A DNA stretch of 51,413 bases from Halomonas elongata (GTDB taxonomy: Bacteria; Pseudomonadota; Gammaproteobacteria; Pseudomonadales; Halomonadaceae), in contig NZ_JAJQTQ010000026.1 of NCBI RefSeq assembly GCF_029081005.1, positions 1-51,413 of the forward strand, written 5' to 3'. Below are positions 18,823-27,831 of the stretch, piece after piece. The notes beneath the pieces are model-generated. The model worked only from the letters and a program-made list of their open reading frames with translations. It was not told the DNA's origin and did no database searches. Every line of letters begins with the position of its first letter. Position 1 is the stretch's first letter. A program made the translations under genes and the position numbers.

Positions 18823-20336
18823 ACCCTCAGATTGCGCTACCCATCTTGATTCCATTGCTGGCCGGCGCCGTGTCGCTGGTGTTCTGGCGTTCCAGGGGCA
18901 TGCAGCGCCTCATCGCCGTGCTCGGTACCGCCGGGTTGCTGGCTACCAGTATATGGCTGTTGGCCACGGTGAATCGCGACGGCATCCTGGTGATGCAGAT
19001 GGGCGGCTGGCCGGCACCCTTCGGCATCAGCCTGGTGGCCGACGTGCTGGGCGCCATCATGGTGGTGTTGACCGGGATCATCGGTTTCGCGGTGGCGTTG
19101 TACTCGCTGGCCACCACGGGGCGTGGCCATGAGGCCTTCGGCTATTTCCCGCTGATGCACCTGTTGCTGGCCGGGGTGGCGGGCGCCTTTCTCACCGGCG
19201 ATATCTTCAACCTCTATGTCTGGTTCGAGGTCATGCTGGTGGCGTCCTTCGCGCTGCTGATCCTGGGCAGCGAGAAGCCGCAGATGGAAGGGGCGATCAA
19301 GTACGTCACGCTCAACCTGGTGTCGTCGGTGATCTTCCTGATCGCGGTGGGGTTGCTGTACAGCATGGTCGGAACCCTCAGCATGGCCGATATTGCCCAG
19401 CGCCTGCCCCGGCTGGACGACAACGGCATGGTCGATGCGCTGGCGATGATGTTCCTGGTCGCCTTCGGTATCAAGGCGGCGGCGTTCCCCCTGTTCTTCT
19501 GGTTGCCGGCGTCCTATCACACGCCGCCGGTGGCGGTATCGGCACTGTTCGCCGGCCTGCTCACCAAGGTAGGGGTCTATGCGCTCTATCGTGTCTTCAC
19601 GCTGATCTTTCATCACAGTCCGGGGTATACCCATGAGGTCCTGTTGTGGGGCGCCGGCTTGACCATGCTCTCCGGCGTACTGGGGGCCGCGGCACAGTTC
19701 GAGTTTCGGCGAGTCCTGTCGTTTCATATCGTCAGCCAGATCGGCTACATGATCCTGGGACTGGCGCTGTTCACGCCCCTGGCGATCATCGGCGGCGTCT
19801 TCTATATCGCGCACCACATCATCGTGAAGGCCAACCTGTTTCTGATCAGCGGTATCGTGCATCGGCTGTACGGGAGCTATCGGCTCGAGGCCCTGGGAGG
19901 CGTGTATCGCCAGCATCCCTGGTTGGCGGTATTGTTCCTGATCTCGGCGCTTTCCCTGGCCGGGATGCCCCCCTTGTCGGGCTTTTTCGCCAAGTTCGTC
20001 GTGATTCGCGCCGGGCTCGAGGCTGAAGCCTATGGCGTGACCTTCATTGCCCTGCTGGTGGGGCTGTTGACGCTGTATTCGATGATCAAGCTCTGGTCCG
20101 AGGTCTTCTGGAAGGCCGATCCCGGCGAGGACGATGATGCGCCGCGTCCCGCGATCAGGCGAGGTGAGCTCTGGCTGATGGTGACCCCGGTGGCCGGGCT
20201 CGCGCTCTGCACCCTGTTCATTGGACTCAATGCCGGGCCGCTGTATGCCCTCGCCGAGACATCGGCCGGCCAACTGCTGGCACCGGAGCGTTACATCGAA
20301 GCCGTGCTCGGCGACGCCGAAGGGGGAGCACGATGA
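18819..20336 (+). CDS. mrpD: Mrp Na+/H+ antiporter subunit D (cluster 2)
   Basis: A 505-residue NuoN-like antiporter module with about 14 transmembrane segments. Key segments are [40 protein letters not shown] and [17 protein letters not shown] (in parts). It starts with GTG, overlapping the mrpC stop codon, and overlaps mrpE by 4 bp. Translation is therefore coupled along the operon. Confidence 0.95.
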   Translation: MNPQIALPILIPLLAGAVSLVFWRSRGMQRLIAVLGTAGLLATSIWLLATVNRDGILVMQMGGWPAPFGISLVADVLGAIMVVLTGIIGFAVALYSLATTGRGHEAFGYFPLMHLLLAGVAGAFLTGDIFNLYVWFEVMLVASFALLILGSEKPQMEGAIKYVTLNLVSSVIFLIAVGLLYSMVGTLSMADIAQRLPRLDDNGMVDALAMMFLVAFGIKAAAFPLFFWLPASYHTPPVAVSALFAGLLTKVGVYALYRVFTLIFHHSPGYTHEVLLWGAGLTMLSGVLGAAAQFEFRRVLSFHIVSQIGYMILGLALFTPLAIIGGVFYIAHHIIVKANLFLISGIVHRLYGSYRLEALGGVYRQHPWLAVLFLISALSLAGMPPLSGFFAKFVVIRAGLEAEAYGVTFIALLVGLLTLYSMIKLWSEVFWKADPGEDDDAPRPAIRRGELWLMVTPVAGLALCTLFIGLNAGPLYALAETSAGQLLAPERYIEAVLGDAEGGAR

Positions 20337-20806
20337 TCGGAGCGGCCTGGAATCTGCTGCTGGGACTCGCCTGGGTCGTGCTGACCGGAGACTTCAGTGG
20401 CGGCAACCTGCTGGCGGGGCTGGTGTTCGGCTACCTGGTGCTGGCGTTGATTCAGCCCCAGGTGCCGGCATTGGCGGGCTATGCTCAGCGGTTGCCTCGC
20501 CTGGTGCGTTTTGTCGGCTTCTTTCTCAAGGAGCTTGTGGTGGCCAACTTCAAGGTGTCATACGACATCGTCACCCCGCCCTGGTACATGAAACCGGGGG
20601 TCATCGCCATGCCCCTGGAGGCCCGGACGGAGTTCGAGATCGCCTTCGTGGCCAACTTGATTTCCTTGACGCCGGGGACCCTGAGCCTGGACGTGTCGGA
20701 TGACCGCCGGGTGCTGTACATCCACGCCATGTTTCTCGATGACGAGCCGGCGCTCCGACGCAGCCTGGCCGAGCTGGAGCGTCGAGCACTGGCGCTGTTT
20801 CATTAG
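20333..20806 (+). CDS. mrpE: Mrp Na+/H+ antiporter subunit E (cluster 2)
   Basis: A 157-residue subunit with [17 protein letters not shown] and [18 protein letters not shown], normal for MrpE. Its stop codon TAG (20804-20806) is part of the 4- to 5-bp sequence duplicated around the inserted element that follows. The coding sequence is complete and was not altered by the insertion. Confidence 0.94.
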   Translation: MIGAAWNLLLGLAWVVLTGDFSGGNLLAGLVFGYLVLALIQPQVPALAGYAQRLPRLVRFVGFFLKELVVANFKVSYDIVTPPWYMKPGVIAMPLEARTEFEIAFVANLISLTPGTLSLDVSDDRRVLYIHAMFLDDEPALRRSLAELERRALALFH

Positions 20807-21020
20807 CGAAGCGCTGAACAAATCGACGAGCGGAGCAAAGACTAGGCCCGTTCCTGACGGGCCATCGCATTTCCCACTTCCTTGTGGGTCATGCAAGGCG
20901 CCCGGAGCGCAAGAACCGGAGCCTATGAGGTATAGGTGAGGATTCTGACCGGGCTGGCGCACCAGCACCGCGTAACGCAGCAATTTGTCCGCATAGGCAT
21001 TTGTACCGTGTTTCCTTAGC
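20803..21020. mobile_element. MITE-like inverted-repeat element, copy 1 (between mrpE and mrpF)
   Basis: The element is about 209 bp (20807-21015), flanked by the direct repeat TTAGC (20803-20807 and 21016-21020; TTAG if the target is 4 bp). Its left end reads CGAAGCGCTGAACAAAT. The reverse complement of the right end reads GGAAACACGGTACAAAT, an imperfect inverted repeat. It encodes nothing. It shares ends and inner blocks (for example CCGGAGCCTATG and GGTATAGGTGAGGATT) with copy 2 at 36901. The IR and the YTAR-type target (TTAG, CTAA) suggest a non-autonomous relative of an IS5-type element. Confidence 0.85.
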
Positions 21021-21033
21021 GAGGAGGGTCGTC

Positions 21034-21303
21034 ATGTCGACCATATTCCTGATCAGTCTGGCGGTGATGGCGCTGGCGTTGTGCCTGACCTTCATTCGCC
21101 TGTTTCGCGGCCCCAGCCTGCCCGATCGGGTGGTGGCCATGGAACTGTTCTCGTCGATCCTCGTCGGCATCATCGGGGTGGTGGCCATCGCCACCGATGT
21201 GGCCCTGTTGCTGGATGTTGCCATCGTCGTGGCACTGATGGGGTTCATGGCCACGATCGGCTTCGCACGCTTCCTCGAGCGCGGAGGGCCTCGCGATGAC
21301 TGA
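21034..21303 (+). CDS. mrpF: Mrp Na+/H+ antiporter subunit F (cluster 2)
   Basis: An 89-residue subunit with three transmembrane segments and the motif GPSLPDRVVAMELF. The frame is open upstream into the inserted element, but ATG 21034 has an ideal GAGGAGG 8 bp before it and matches the length of the cluster 1 MrpF. Without the insertion, the mrpE stop would lie 14 bp before this ATG, with the GAGGAGG between. Its end overlaps mrpG by 8 bp. Confidence 0.94.
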   Translation: MSTIFLISLAVMALALCLTFIRLFRGPSLPDRVVAMELFSSILVGIIGVVAIATDVALLLDVAIVVALMGFMATIGFARFLERGGPRDD

Positions 21304-21697
21304 ATGGCTCGTTGCGGGACTGGTCCTGGTGGGGGCGGTCTTCATGTGTCTGGCGGCCCTCGGCGTACTGCGACTGCCCGATCTGTTGACGCGCATGCAC
21401 GCCACGACCAAGGCGGCGACCCTGGGTATTTCCCTGGTCATGCTGGGAGTGGCCATTCACTTCGCCGAGGAGGCGGTGGTAGCCAGGGCCTTCGGGATCA
21501 TCCTGTTCATCATGATGACGGCGCCGGTGGCGGCACATATCATCGGGCGTGCCGGTTATTTCGTCGGCGCCCGACTATGGGATGGAACCGTGAAGGATGA
21601 ACTCAAACCGCATTATGACCCGTTGAGTCACCGTCTGGACAGCGGGCTGGAAAGCGAGCGGTGCGACAAGGTCGATGAGCGTGACCGCGACGCGTGA
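21296..21697 (+). CDS. mrpG: Mrp Na+/H+ antiporter subunit G (cluster 2)
   Basis: A 133-residue subunit with three transmembrane segments and the motif LGVLRLPDLLTRMHATTKAAT (LPDLLTRMHATTKA core), and a charged C-terminal tail. It is the last gene of the rightward operon, so this copy supplies a full set A to G. Confidence 0.94.
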   Translation: MTEWLVAGLVLVGAVFMCLAALGVLRLPDLLTRMHATTKAATLGISLVMLGVAIHFAEEAVVARAFGIILFIMMTAPVAAHIIGRAGYFVGARLWDGTVKDELKPHYDPLSHRLDSGLESERCDKVDERDRDA

Positions 21698-21767
21698 TGG
21701 AATGGGCTGGCACCCGCTGCCGTTGTAGGCGATGATCGGGGCCGACACCGCCAAGGAATGCGATGCC

Positions 21768-23033
21768 ATGACACTCAAGCTGCTCCCTCTCGCCATCCTG
21801 TGTGCCGCCCTGGTCGGCTGCCAGAGCGCCCAGCCCCGGGATGCCCGGGCCGAGTCCCCCTCGACGGCAGATACCGCCGCGCCGACCGAAGAGGCGCCCG
21901 TTTCCGAGGCCGAGGAGGCCTCCTTCGGGACCTGGCTGGCGAGCTTTCGGCGCCGGGCCCGTGCCGAAGGCATCGCCGAGGCGACCCTCGAGCGAGCCCT
22001 TGACGGGCTGCGCTATCGGCCTCGGGTCATCGAGCTGGATGGTGCCCAACCGGAATTCGTGAGACCGGTCTGGGAATATCTCGACAGTGCCGTGTCGGCC
22101 TCGCGCGTCCGCAAGGGACGCGAGCGCCTGGCCGAATATCGTGATACGGCCCGGCAGATGGCCGAGCGATATGGGGTGCCCAGCGAGGTGCTGGTGGCCA
22201 TCTGGGGCATCGAGAGCAGCTATGGCGACTATCTCGGCGACTTCTCGACGCTGGAGGCGCTGGCCACGCTGGCCCATGACGGTCGCCGCCGCGACTTCGC
22301 CCGCGGCGAGCTGATTGCCGCGCTGCGTATCATCGAGGCCGGCGATATTTCCCCGGCGCGCATGAAAGGTTCCTGGGCCGGCGCCATGGGGCATACCCAG
22401 TTCATTCCCTCGAGCTTTCTGGCCCACGCCGTGGACGGCGATGGTGACGGGCGTCGGGACATCTGGAACAGCATTGCCGACGTGCTGGCTTCCACCGCGA
22501 ACTATCTCGATGACGCCGGCTGGCGCGAAGGCGAGCCCTGGGGAACCGAGGTCCGCCTGCCGGAAGACTTCGATTATACCCTGACCGAGCCCGATATCCG
22601 TCGCTCCAGTGCCGAGTGGGCGGCGGACGGTGTGCGCTCTCGGGACAGCCGGGCACTGCCCGACTTCACCTCCGCGTCGGTGATCACCCCGGCCGGCGCT
22701 CGGGGGCCGGCCTTCCTGGTCGGTCCCAATTTCCGAGTCATCCTGCGCTACAACAATGCCACCAGCTATGCCCTCGCGGTGGCGACGCTGAGCGATGTCA
22801 TCGCCGGACGCGAGGGTATCCAGGGCGACTGGCCGCGCGAACAGCCGCCCCTGAAGCGCAGCGACGTACGGGAGATGCAGCAGCGCCTGAACGAGCGAGG
22901 CTTCGATACGGGAACTCCCGATGGCATTCTGGGGCCGAATACCCGTCGTGGGTTACGTGCCTTCCAGCGCGAGATTGGCGTGACGCCCGATGGTTTCGCC
23001 ACCAGGGGACTGCTCGAGCGCCTGCGTCCCTGA
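21768..23033 (+). CDS. Lytic murein transglycosylase, MltB family, lipoprotein
   Basis: A 421-residue peptidoglycan lytic transglycosylase that cleaves the MurNAc-GlcNAc bond to form 1,6-anhydro ends. The N-terminus MTLKLLPLAILCAALVGCQS is a lipoprotein signal with the lipobox cysteine at residue 18. The SLT_2 domain (about 45-340) shows AIWGIESSYGDYLGDF with the catalytic glutamate, and GSWAGAMGHTQFIPSSF. A C-terminal peptidoglycan-binding domain (about 358-418) has LNERGFDTGTPDGILGPNTR. I prefer ATG 21768 to 21732 because it starts the signal peptide and follows AAGGA. Single gene, 70 bp after mrpG. Confidence 0.93.
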   Translation: MTLKLLPLAILCAALVGCQSAQPRDARAESPSTADTAAPTEEAPVSEAEEASFGTWLASFRRRARAEGIAEATLERALDGLRYRPRVIELDGAQPEFVRPVWEYLDSAVSASRVRKGRERLAEYRDTARQMAERYGVPSEVLVAIWGIESSYGDYLGDFSTLEALATLAHDGRRRDFARGELIAALRIIEAGDISPARMKGSWAGAMGHTQFIPSSFLAHAVDGDGDGRRDIWNSIADVLASTANYLDDAGWREGEPWGTEVRLPEDFDYTLTEPDIRRSSAEWAADGVRSRDSRALPDFTSASVITPAGARGPAFLVGPNFRVILRYNNATSYALAVATLSDVIAGREGIQGDWPREQPPLKRSDVREMQQRLNERGFDTGTPDGILGPNTRRGLRAFQREIGVTPDGFATRGLLERLRP

Positions 23034-23177
23034 GCAAGGGAAGCACGCATCGATATTGACGCGGCAAGCCTTCATGCCGGGTCGAGCGCGGTACAGGGAC
23101 ATGCCGCCGACAATCGAAAAGATCGGGATGATCCACTTGGTTGCCTACGCTGCCGTCATGATCAAGGAGAGCCCTTC

Positions 23178-23726
23178 ATGGATGCCATTTTTCGTCCACT
23201 GTTGTTGAGCCTGGTGCTGTGTTCATCGTGGGCGCTGGCCGACGACGATGTCGCGTCGAAGCGGCCGCTCGGCTGGGTGGAGAAGGTCACGCTCGAGCCC
23301 GGGAATGTGGAGATCAAGGCCAAGCTGGACAGCGGCGCCCTGACCTCGTCGCTGGATGCCCGTGACATCGAGATCTTCGAGAAGGACGACGAGGAGTGGG
23401 TGGGCTTCCGGCTCAAGCTCAAGAACGAGGCCAATGGCGAGCGTTTCTCCGAACGCCTTGAGCGCCCGCTCTACCGCGACCTGACGGTACGAGGTGCGGG
23501 CGGCCGAGACGAGCGGCCGGTAGTGCTGCTCGAGGTTTGCGTGGGAGATACGCGTTACGAGGAGCAGTTCAGCCTGCGCAATCGCGAGGAGATGAACTAT
23601 CCGATGCTGCTGGGGCGGCGTTCCATCGGCCATCTTGGCGTGCTGGACGTGCGCGAGACTTTCACCACCGAGCCGGATTGCGATGCCGACTCGCCGCTGG
23701 TGTCCTTCGACCCCGACGAGGAGTGA
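23178..23726 (+). CDS. Exported retropepsin-like (ATP-dependent zinc protease family) protein
   Basis: A 182-residue protein with a cleavable signal peptide (MDAIFRPLLLSLVLCSSWALA). The rest matches the PF05618 family, often named ATP-dependent zinc protease but now seen as retropepsin-like. The key motif KLDSGALTSSLDA corresponds to the Asp-Thr/Ser-Gly-Ala active-site loop, and LLGRRSIGHLGVLDV is the family's conserved C-terminal part. It is likely periplasmic. Substrate unknown. A GGAGAG precedes the ATG. It ends 14 bp from the convergent rsmE. Confidence 0.85.
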   Translation: MDAIFRPLLLSLVLCSSWALADDDVASKRPLGWVEKVTLEPGNVEIKAKLDSGALTSSLDARDIEIFEKDDEEWVGFRLKLKNEANGERFSERLERPLYRDLTVRGAGGRDERPVVLLEVCVGDTRYEEQFSLRNREEMNYPMLLGRRSIGHLGVLDVRETFTTEPDCDADSPLVSFDPDEE

Positions 23727-23740
23727 GGCCTCGACGCCCC

Positions 23741-24454
23741 TCAGGCGAGGCGTGCCAGCAGGGCAGTAACGGCGGTCTCCACCCGCAGAATGCGCGGTCC
23801 CAGGTGCACGCCTCGGCAACCCGCCTCGAGCAGCTTGTCGACCTCCCAGGGAATGAAGCCCCCCTCGGGTCCGATCACCAGGGTGATCGGCTCGTCGACG
23901 CCGCGTGGACAGGCCTCCGGCATGCCGGGGTGTGCCAGCAGCCCGCGGCTGGTGGCCAGCAGCGCCGGCAAGTGGTCCTCGACGAAGGGGCGGAAGCCCT
24001 TGGCCAGCGTCACCTCGGGGAGCCGGGTGTCCCGGGCCTGTTCGAGGCCGAGGACCAAGTGGCGGCGGATCCTGTCTGGTCCGAGTTCCGGTGATTGCCA
24101 GTAACTCTTCTCCACCCGACGGGTATTGAGCAGGGTCAGGGACTTCACGCCCAGGGCCGTGGCGTGCTCGAGGCTGCGTGCCAGCATGCGCGGGCGCGGC
24201 AGTGCCAGGACCAGGTGAACCGGCAATGCCGGTGGCGGCGCCTCCTCGAGACCGCTGATGTCGAACAGCGCTTCGTCGTCGCGGTATTCGAGCAGGGTGC
24301 CGCGCCCCAGGAGACCGTTCTCGAGCCCCAGTGTCATGGTGTCGCCGGCGCGTGCCCGATGGACGTCCTTGAGGTGTGCCAGGCGGCGGGGATCTCGGAC
24401 CCGGGCCAGGTGTCCGTTCTCGAGGTCCCGGGGCGAGAGCAGGATCAGGTTCAT
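23741..24454 (-). CDS. rsmE: 16S rRNA (uracil-1498-N3) methyltransferase
   Basis: Methylates U1498 of 16S rRNA using S-adenosylmethionine. The 237-residue protein has the PUA-like N-terminal region and the SPOUT domain with the knot motifs LVIGPEGGFIPWEVD and LGPRILRVETAVTALL. I chose ATG 24454 (MNLILLSPRDL); the open frame runs 59 codons further upstream, but those residues do not fit the family. It is convergent with the retropepsin-like gene and divergent from phaR. Confidence 0.95.
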   Translation of the reverse strand: MNLILLSPRDLENGHLARVRDPRRLAHLKDVHRARAGDTMTLGLENGLLGRGTLLEYRDDEALFDISGLEEAPPPALPVHLVLALPRPRMLARSLEHATALGVKSLTLLNTRRVEKSYWQSPELGPDRIRRHLVLGLEQARDTRLPEVTLAKGFRPFVEDHLPALLATSRGLLAHPGMPEACPRGVDEPITLVIGPEGGFIPWEVDKLLEAGCRGVHLGPRILRVETAVTALLARLA

Positions 24455-24605
24455 GGTGTCTCGTGATACCTTGTGGAAGATGGAAGGGCCATCGGGTCGT
24501 CGGCCGAGCGCCGATTTCCCCGGTTGTCTTGCATGGTGGGTGGCGCGGTGCACAATACGTGGATGAAGGGCGATCGCCCAGTCGACAATGACAAGGAGCA
24601 GCGCC

Positions 24606-25070
24606 GTGCGCGTGATACGCAAGTATGCCAATCGTCGGCTCTATGATACCGAACAGAGCCGTTATGTAACCCTCGAGGACCTGCGCAGCCTGGTGCTCGA
24701 CGAGGTGCCCTTCCGGGTCGAGGACGCCAAGTCCGGGGAGGACCTGACCCGTACCATCCTGTTGTCGATCATCATCGAACAGGAGCAGGCCGATGGCGAG
24801 GCCGAGGTCTTCTCCAACGACCTGCTGGCCCAGTTCATCCGGGTCTACGACATGGCCAAGCCGCTGCCTCTGGCGCGTTACCTGGAGCAGGGTACCCGCC
24901 TGATGATGGAGCAGCAGAAGCACATGCAGGATCAGTGGCAGCAGGCCATGCGACACACTCCCATGGAACTGATGCGTGAGCTGGCCGAGGAGAACATGCG
25001 CTTCTGGCAGCAGAATCTCGGTGGAGGCGGTCACAACAAGCAGGACGATGACGACAACGACAAGTCCTGA
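24606..25070 (+). CDS. phaR: Polyhydroxyalkanoate synthesis regulator PhaR
   Basis: DNA-binding and PHB-binding repressor that controls phasin and PHA synthesis genes. The 154-residue product starts with the signature RVIRKYANRRLYDTEQSRYV, then the PHB accumulation regulatory domain (LLSIIIEQEQ, FSNDLLAQFIRVY), then a glutamine-rich helical region and a short acidic tail. I chose GTG 24606 with AAGGAG 7 bp upstream. An alternative ATG at 24588 would add six residues but lacks a ribosome binding site. No pha synthesis gene lies nearby. Confidence 0.9.
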   Translation: MRVIRKYANRRLYDTEQSRYVTLEDLRSLVLDEVPFRVEDAKSGEDLTRTILLSIIIEQEQADGEAEVFSNDLLAQFIRVYDMAKPLPLARYLEQGTRLMMEQQKHMQDQWQQAMRHTPMELMRELAEENMRFWQQNLGGGGHNKQDDDDNDKS

Positions 25071-25143
25071 TCGGGCGGCGGTCGAGGCAAGTTTCTGACA
25101 TAATGCCGCGACGTTTTCCCGAGGTATTGAGGTAGAGCACCGG

Positions 25144-26433
25144 ATGAAGGTTCTGATCATCGGCGGCGGTGGCCGCGAACATGCCCTGGCCTGGAAGGTC
25201 GCCCAGTCACCCCGGGTCGAGACGGTCCATGTGGCGCCGGGTAATGCCGGCACCGCCCGTGAACCAGGGCTCGAGAACGTGGCGATCGGCGTCGACGACC
25301 TGGAAGGCCTGGTGGCCTTCGCGCGCGACGAGGGTATCGAATTGACGATCGTCGGTCCCGAGGCGCCGCTCGTCGACGGTGTCGTGGATCGCTTCCGCGA
25401 GGCCGGCCTGACGATCTTCGGCCCTACCGCCGGTGCGGCCCAGCTCGAGGGGTCCAAGGCCTTCACCAAGGACTTCCTGGCGCGCCATGCGATCCCCTCC
25501 GCCGAGTATCGCACCTTCGTTGCGGTGGAACCGGCGCTCGACTATCTCGCCGAGAAAGGGGCGCCGATCGTCATCAAGGCCGATGGCCTGGCCGCCGGCA
25601 AGGGCGTCATCGTGGCCATGACCGAGGCCGAGGCCGAGGCGGCGATCCGTGACATGCTCGAGGACAACGCCTTCGGGGATGCCGGGGCCCGTGTCGTGAT
25701 CGAGGAGTTCCTCGAGGGCGAGGAGGCCAGCTTCATCGTCATGGTCGATGGCGACACGGTGCTGCCCATGGCCACCAGCCAGGATCATAAGCGCGCCCTC
25801 GACGGCGATACCGGTCCCAACACCGGCGGCATGGGGGCCTATTCGCCGGCACCGGTGGTGACCCGCGAGATTCATGAACGGATCATGGCCCGGGTCATCG
25901 AGCCCACGGTGCGGGGCATGACCGAGGAGGGCCACCCCTATACCGGTTTTCTCTATGCGGGGCTGATGATCGACGCCGAAGGCAATCCCAGGGTGATCGA
26001 GTACAACTGCCGTTTTGGGGATCCCGAGACCCAGCCGATCATGATGCGCCTGACCTCGGATCTCGCCGAGCTGTGCCTGGCCGGCGCCCGGGGAGCACTC
26101 GAAGGACTCGCCTGTGACTGGGATGAGCGCGACGCCGTGGGGGTGGTGATGGCCGCCGGCGGTTACCCCGGCGACTACCGCAAGGGCGATGCCATTACCG
26201 GCCTGGAGGCCGCCGAAGCCACCGGCTGCAAGGTGTTTCATGCCGGCACCCGGTTCGGCGAGGGCGATGAGGTCGTCACCGCCGGCGGTCGGGTATTGTG
26301 CGTGACGGCGTTGGGCGAAGGGGTCTCGGCGGCCAGGGATCTGGCCTATCGAGGCCTGGCCGAGATCACCTGGCCCGATGTCGCCTATCGTCGTGATATC
26401 GCCCATCGTGCCATCGCCCGCGGCGACGGTTGA
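25144..26433 (+). CDS. purD: Phosphoribosylamine-glycine ligase (GARS)
   Basis: Second step of purine synthesis: ATP-dependent joining of glycine to 5-phosphoribosylamine. The 429-residue ATP-grasp enzyme shows KVLIIGGGGREHALAWK at the N-terminus, IVIKADGLAAGKGVIVA, SQDHKRALDGDTGPNTGGMGAYSPAPV (in parts) and EYNCRFGDPETQPIM. Here it stands alone; in many gammaproteobacteria purD follows purH, which is not in the window. Confidence 0.97.
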   Translation: MKVLIIGGGGREHALAWKVAQSPRVETVHVAPGNAGTAREPGLENVAIGVDDLEGLVAFARDEGIELTIVGPEAPLVDGVVDRFREAGLTIFGPTAGAAQLEGSKAFTKDFLARHAIPSAEYRTFVAVEPALDYLAEKGAPIVIKADGLAAGKGVIVAMTEAEAEAAIRDMLEDNAFGDAGARVVIEEFLEGEEASFIVMVDGDTVLPMATSQDHKRALDGDTGPNTGGMGAYSPAPVVTREIHERIMARVIEPTVRGMTEEGHPYTGFLYAGLMIDAEGNPRVIEYNCRFGDPETQPIMMRLTSDLAELCLAGARGALEGLACDWDERDAVGVVMAAGGYPGDYRKGDAITGLEAAEATGCKVFHAGTRFGEGDEVVTAGGRVLCVTALGEGVSAARDLAYRGLAEITWPDVAYRRDIAHRAIARGDG

Positions 26434-26491
26434 GATCCCCGCCCATCGCGCGTGACATTCCGTTCGCGAGAACATCCAGGAGGCCCGCAAC

Positions 26492-26926
26492 ATGGAACGC
26501 GTCAGGCTCGAGTTTCCCGAGACGGATATCTGCCATCGTCATCCCCTGTCGGTGCGTATCACCGACATGAACTATGGGCGTCATCTCGGCCACGACGCGG
26601 TGGTGTCCTTGATGCACGAAGCCCGCGTTCAGGCGTTGGCCAGCCTGGGGCTCTCCGAGGGCGACATGGGGGGATATCCCTGCGTGGCGGCGGATCTCGC
26701 CGTGCAGTATCAGGCCGAATCGCGGTGGCCGGATGCCCTGGTGGTCGATACCGCCATTCCGGCGCCATCGCGCAAGGCGATCACTGTCTACCATCGCCTC
26801 CGCCGTGAGTCGGATGGTCGCACCGTGGCGACCGCACGCCTCAATCTGATGCTGGTCGATCCCGATGCCGGTCGTCCCGTGCCGGTCCCCGTCGCCCTGG
26901 CAGATCGTCTGATGGAGGGAGGCTGA
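26492..26926 (+). CDS. Hotdog-fold acyl-CoA thioesterase (4-hydroxybenzoyl-CoA thioesterase-like)
   Basis: A 144-residue cytosolic protein with the single hotdog domain of the YbgC/FadM group: VRITDMNYGRHLGHDAVVSLMHEAR carries the aspartate-containing active-site loop and the following helix (VSLMHEARVQAL). Substrate cannot be read from the sequence. It ends in a TGATG overlap with prkB, and AGGAGG precedes its start, so the two genes form a translationally coupled pair. Confidence 0.85.
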   Translation: MERVRLEFPETDICHRHPLSVRITDMNYGRHLGHDAVVSLMHEARVQALASLGLSEGDMGGYPCVAADLAVQYQAESRWPDALVVDTAIPAPSRKAITVYHRLRRESDGRTVATARLNLMLVDPDAGRPVPVPVALADRLMEGG

Positions 26927-27798
26927 TGTCCCGGGAATATCCGATCATCGCCGTCACCGGTTCATCCGGGGCGGGCACGACCACCGTGAAGCGCACCTTC
27001 GAGCGCATGTTCGCTCGGGAGGACGTGCATGCGGCCTTCGTCGATGGCGATGCCTTCCATCGCTATACCCGGCAGGAGCTGGCGCGCATGTTCCGCGAGG
27101 AACCCGAACGCAAGGACGAGCTCTCGCACTTTGCGGTGGAAGCCAATCTGCTCGACAAGCTCGAAGAGCTGTTCCTGGAATATGGCGACAACGGCATCGG
27201 CACCTATCGGCATTACATCCATGCCGAGGACAAGTCGATGATCGAGGCCGGTTACCAGGTCGGTACCTTCACCGAATGGCAGTCGCTGCCCTCGGGCACC
27301 GACCTGCTGTTCTACGAAGGCCTGCACGGAGGGCTGGTCACCGCCGAGCACGATATCGCCCGGCACGTCGACCTGCTGGTGGGCGTGGCACCGACCATGA
27401 ACCTGGAATGGATCCAGAAGATCGACCGTGACATCCAGGCCCGGGGCTACACTCAGGAAGCGGTGATCGACACCATTCTGGGGCGCATGGATGACTATGT
27501 CCGCTATATCCTGCCCCAGTTTTCGCGCACCCATATCAATTTCCAGCGCGTCCCCACGGTGGACACTTCCAATCCCTTCGAGGTGCAGGATATCCCCACC
27601 GATGCCGAGTCCTTCGTGGTGATTCGCTTTCGTGACCCCGCCACCGTGGACTTCCCGTATCTGCTGGCGATGATTCAGGATTCCTTCATGAGCCGCCCTC
27701 ATACTCTGGTGGTGCCAGGGTCACGCCTGTCGCTGGCCATGGAATTGATCCTTGGCCCTCTGGTACGTCACCTGCTGGCCCAGCGGCGTTTTCGTTGA
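26926..27798 (+). CDS. prkB: Phosphoribulokinase-like P-loop kinase
   Basis: A 290-residue protein of the bacterial PRK type (E. coli PrkB/YhfI group). It shows the P-loop TGSSGAGTTTVKRTFERMF, the region FVDGDAFHRYTR and GLHGGLV, plus QKIDRDIQARGY and ILPQFSRTHINFQRVP. Despite the family name, no RuBisCO or Calvin-cycle gene is present, and the role of such stand-alone enzymes in heterotrophs is uncertain. It overlaps the thioesterase by one base. Confidence 0.88.
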   Translation: MSREYPIIAVTGSSGAGTTTVKRTFERMFAREDVHAAFVDGDAFHRYTRQELARMFREEPERKDELSHFAVEANLLDKLEELFLEYGDNGIGTYRHYIHAEDKSMIEAGYQVGTFTEWQSLPSGTDLLFYEGLHGGLVTAEHDIARHVDLLVGVAPTMNLEWIQKIDRDIQARGYTQEAVIDTILGRMDDYVRYILPQFSRTHINFQRVPTVDTSNPFEVQDIPTDAESFVVIRFRDPATVDFPYLLAMIQDSFMSRPHTLVVPGSRLSLAMELILGPLVRHLLAQRRFR

Positions 27799-27831
27799 GC
27801 GGCGTCGAATCTCCGAAGCCGGGTAAGCAAC

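Noticed and set aside
23223..25514. 763-codon minus-strand open frame
   Set aside because: It spans four good genes in another frame, has low-complexity R/P/G-rich content and no family signature.
26926..27798. Evidence for autotrophic CO2 fixation
   Set aside because: The PRK-like gene is of the heterotroph type and no RuBisCO gene is present.
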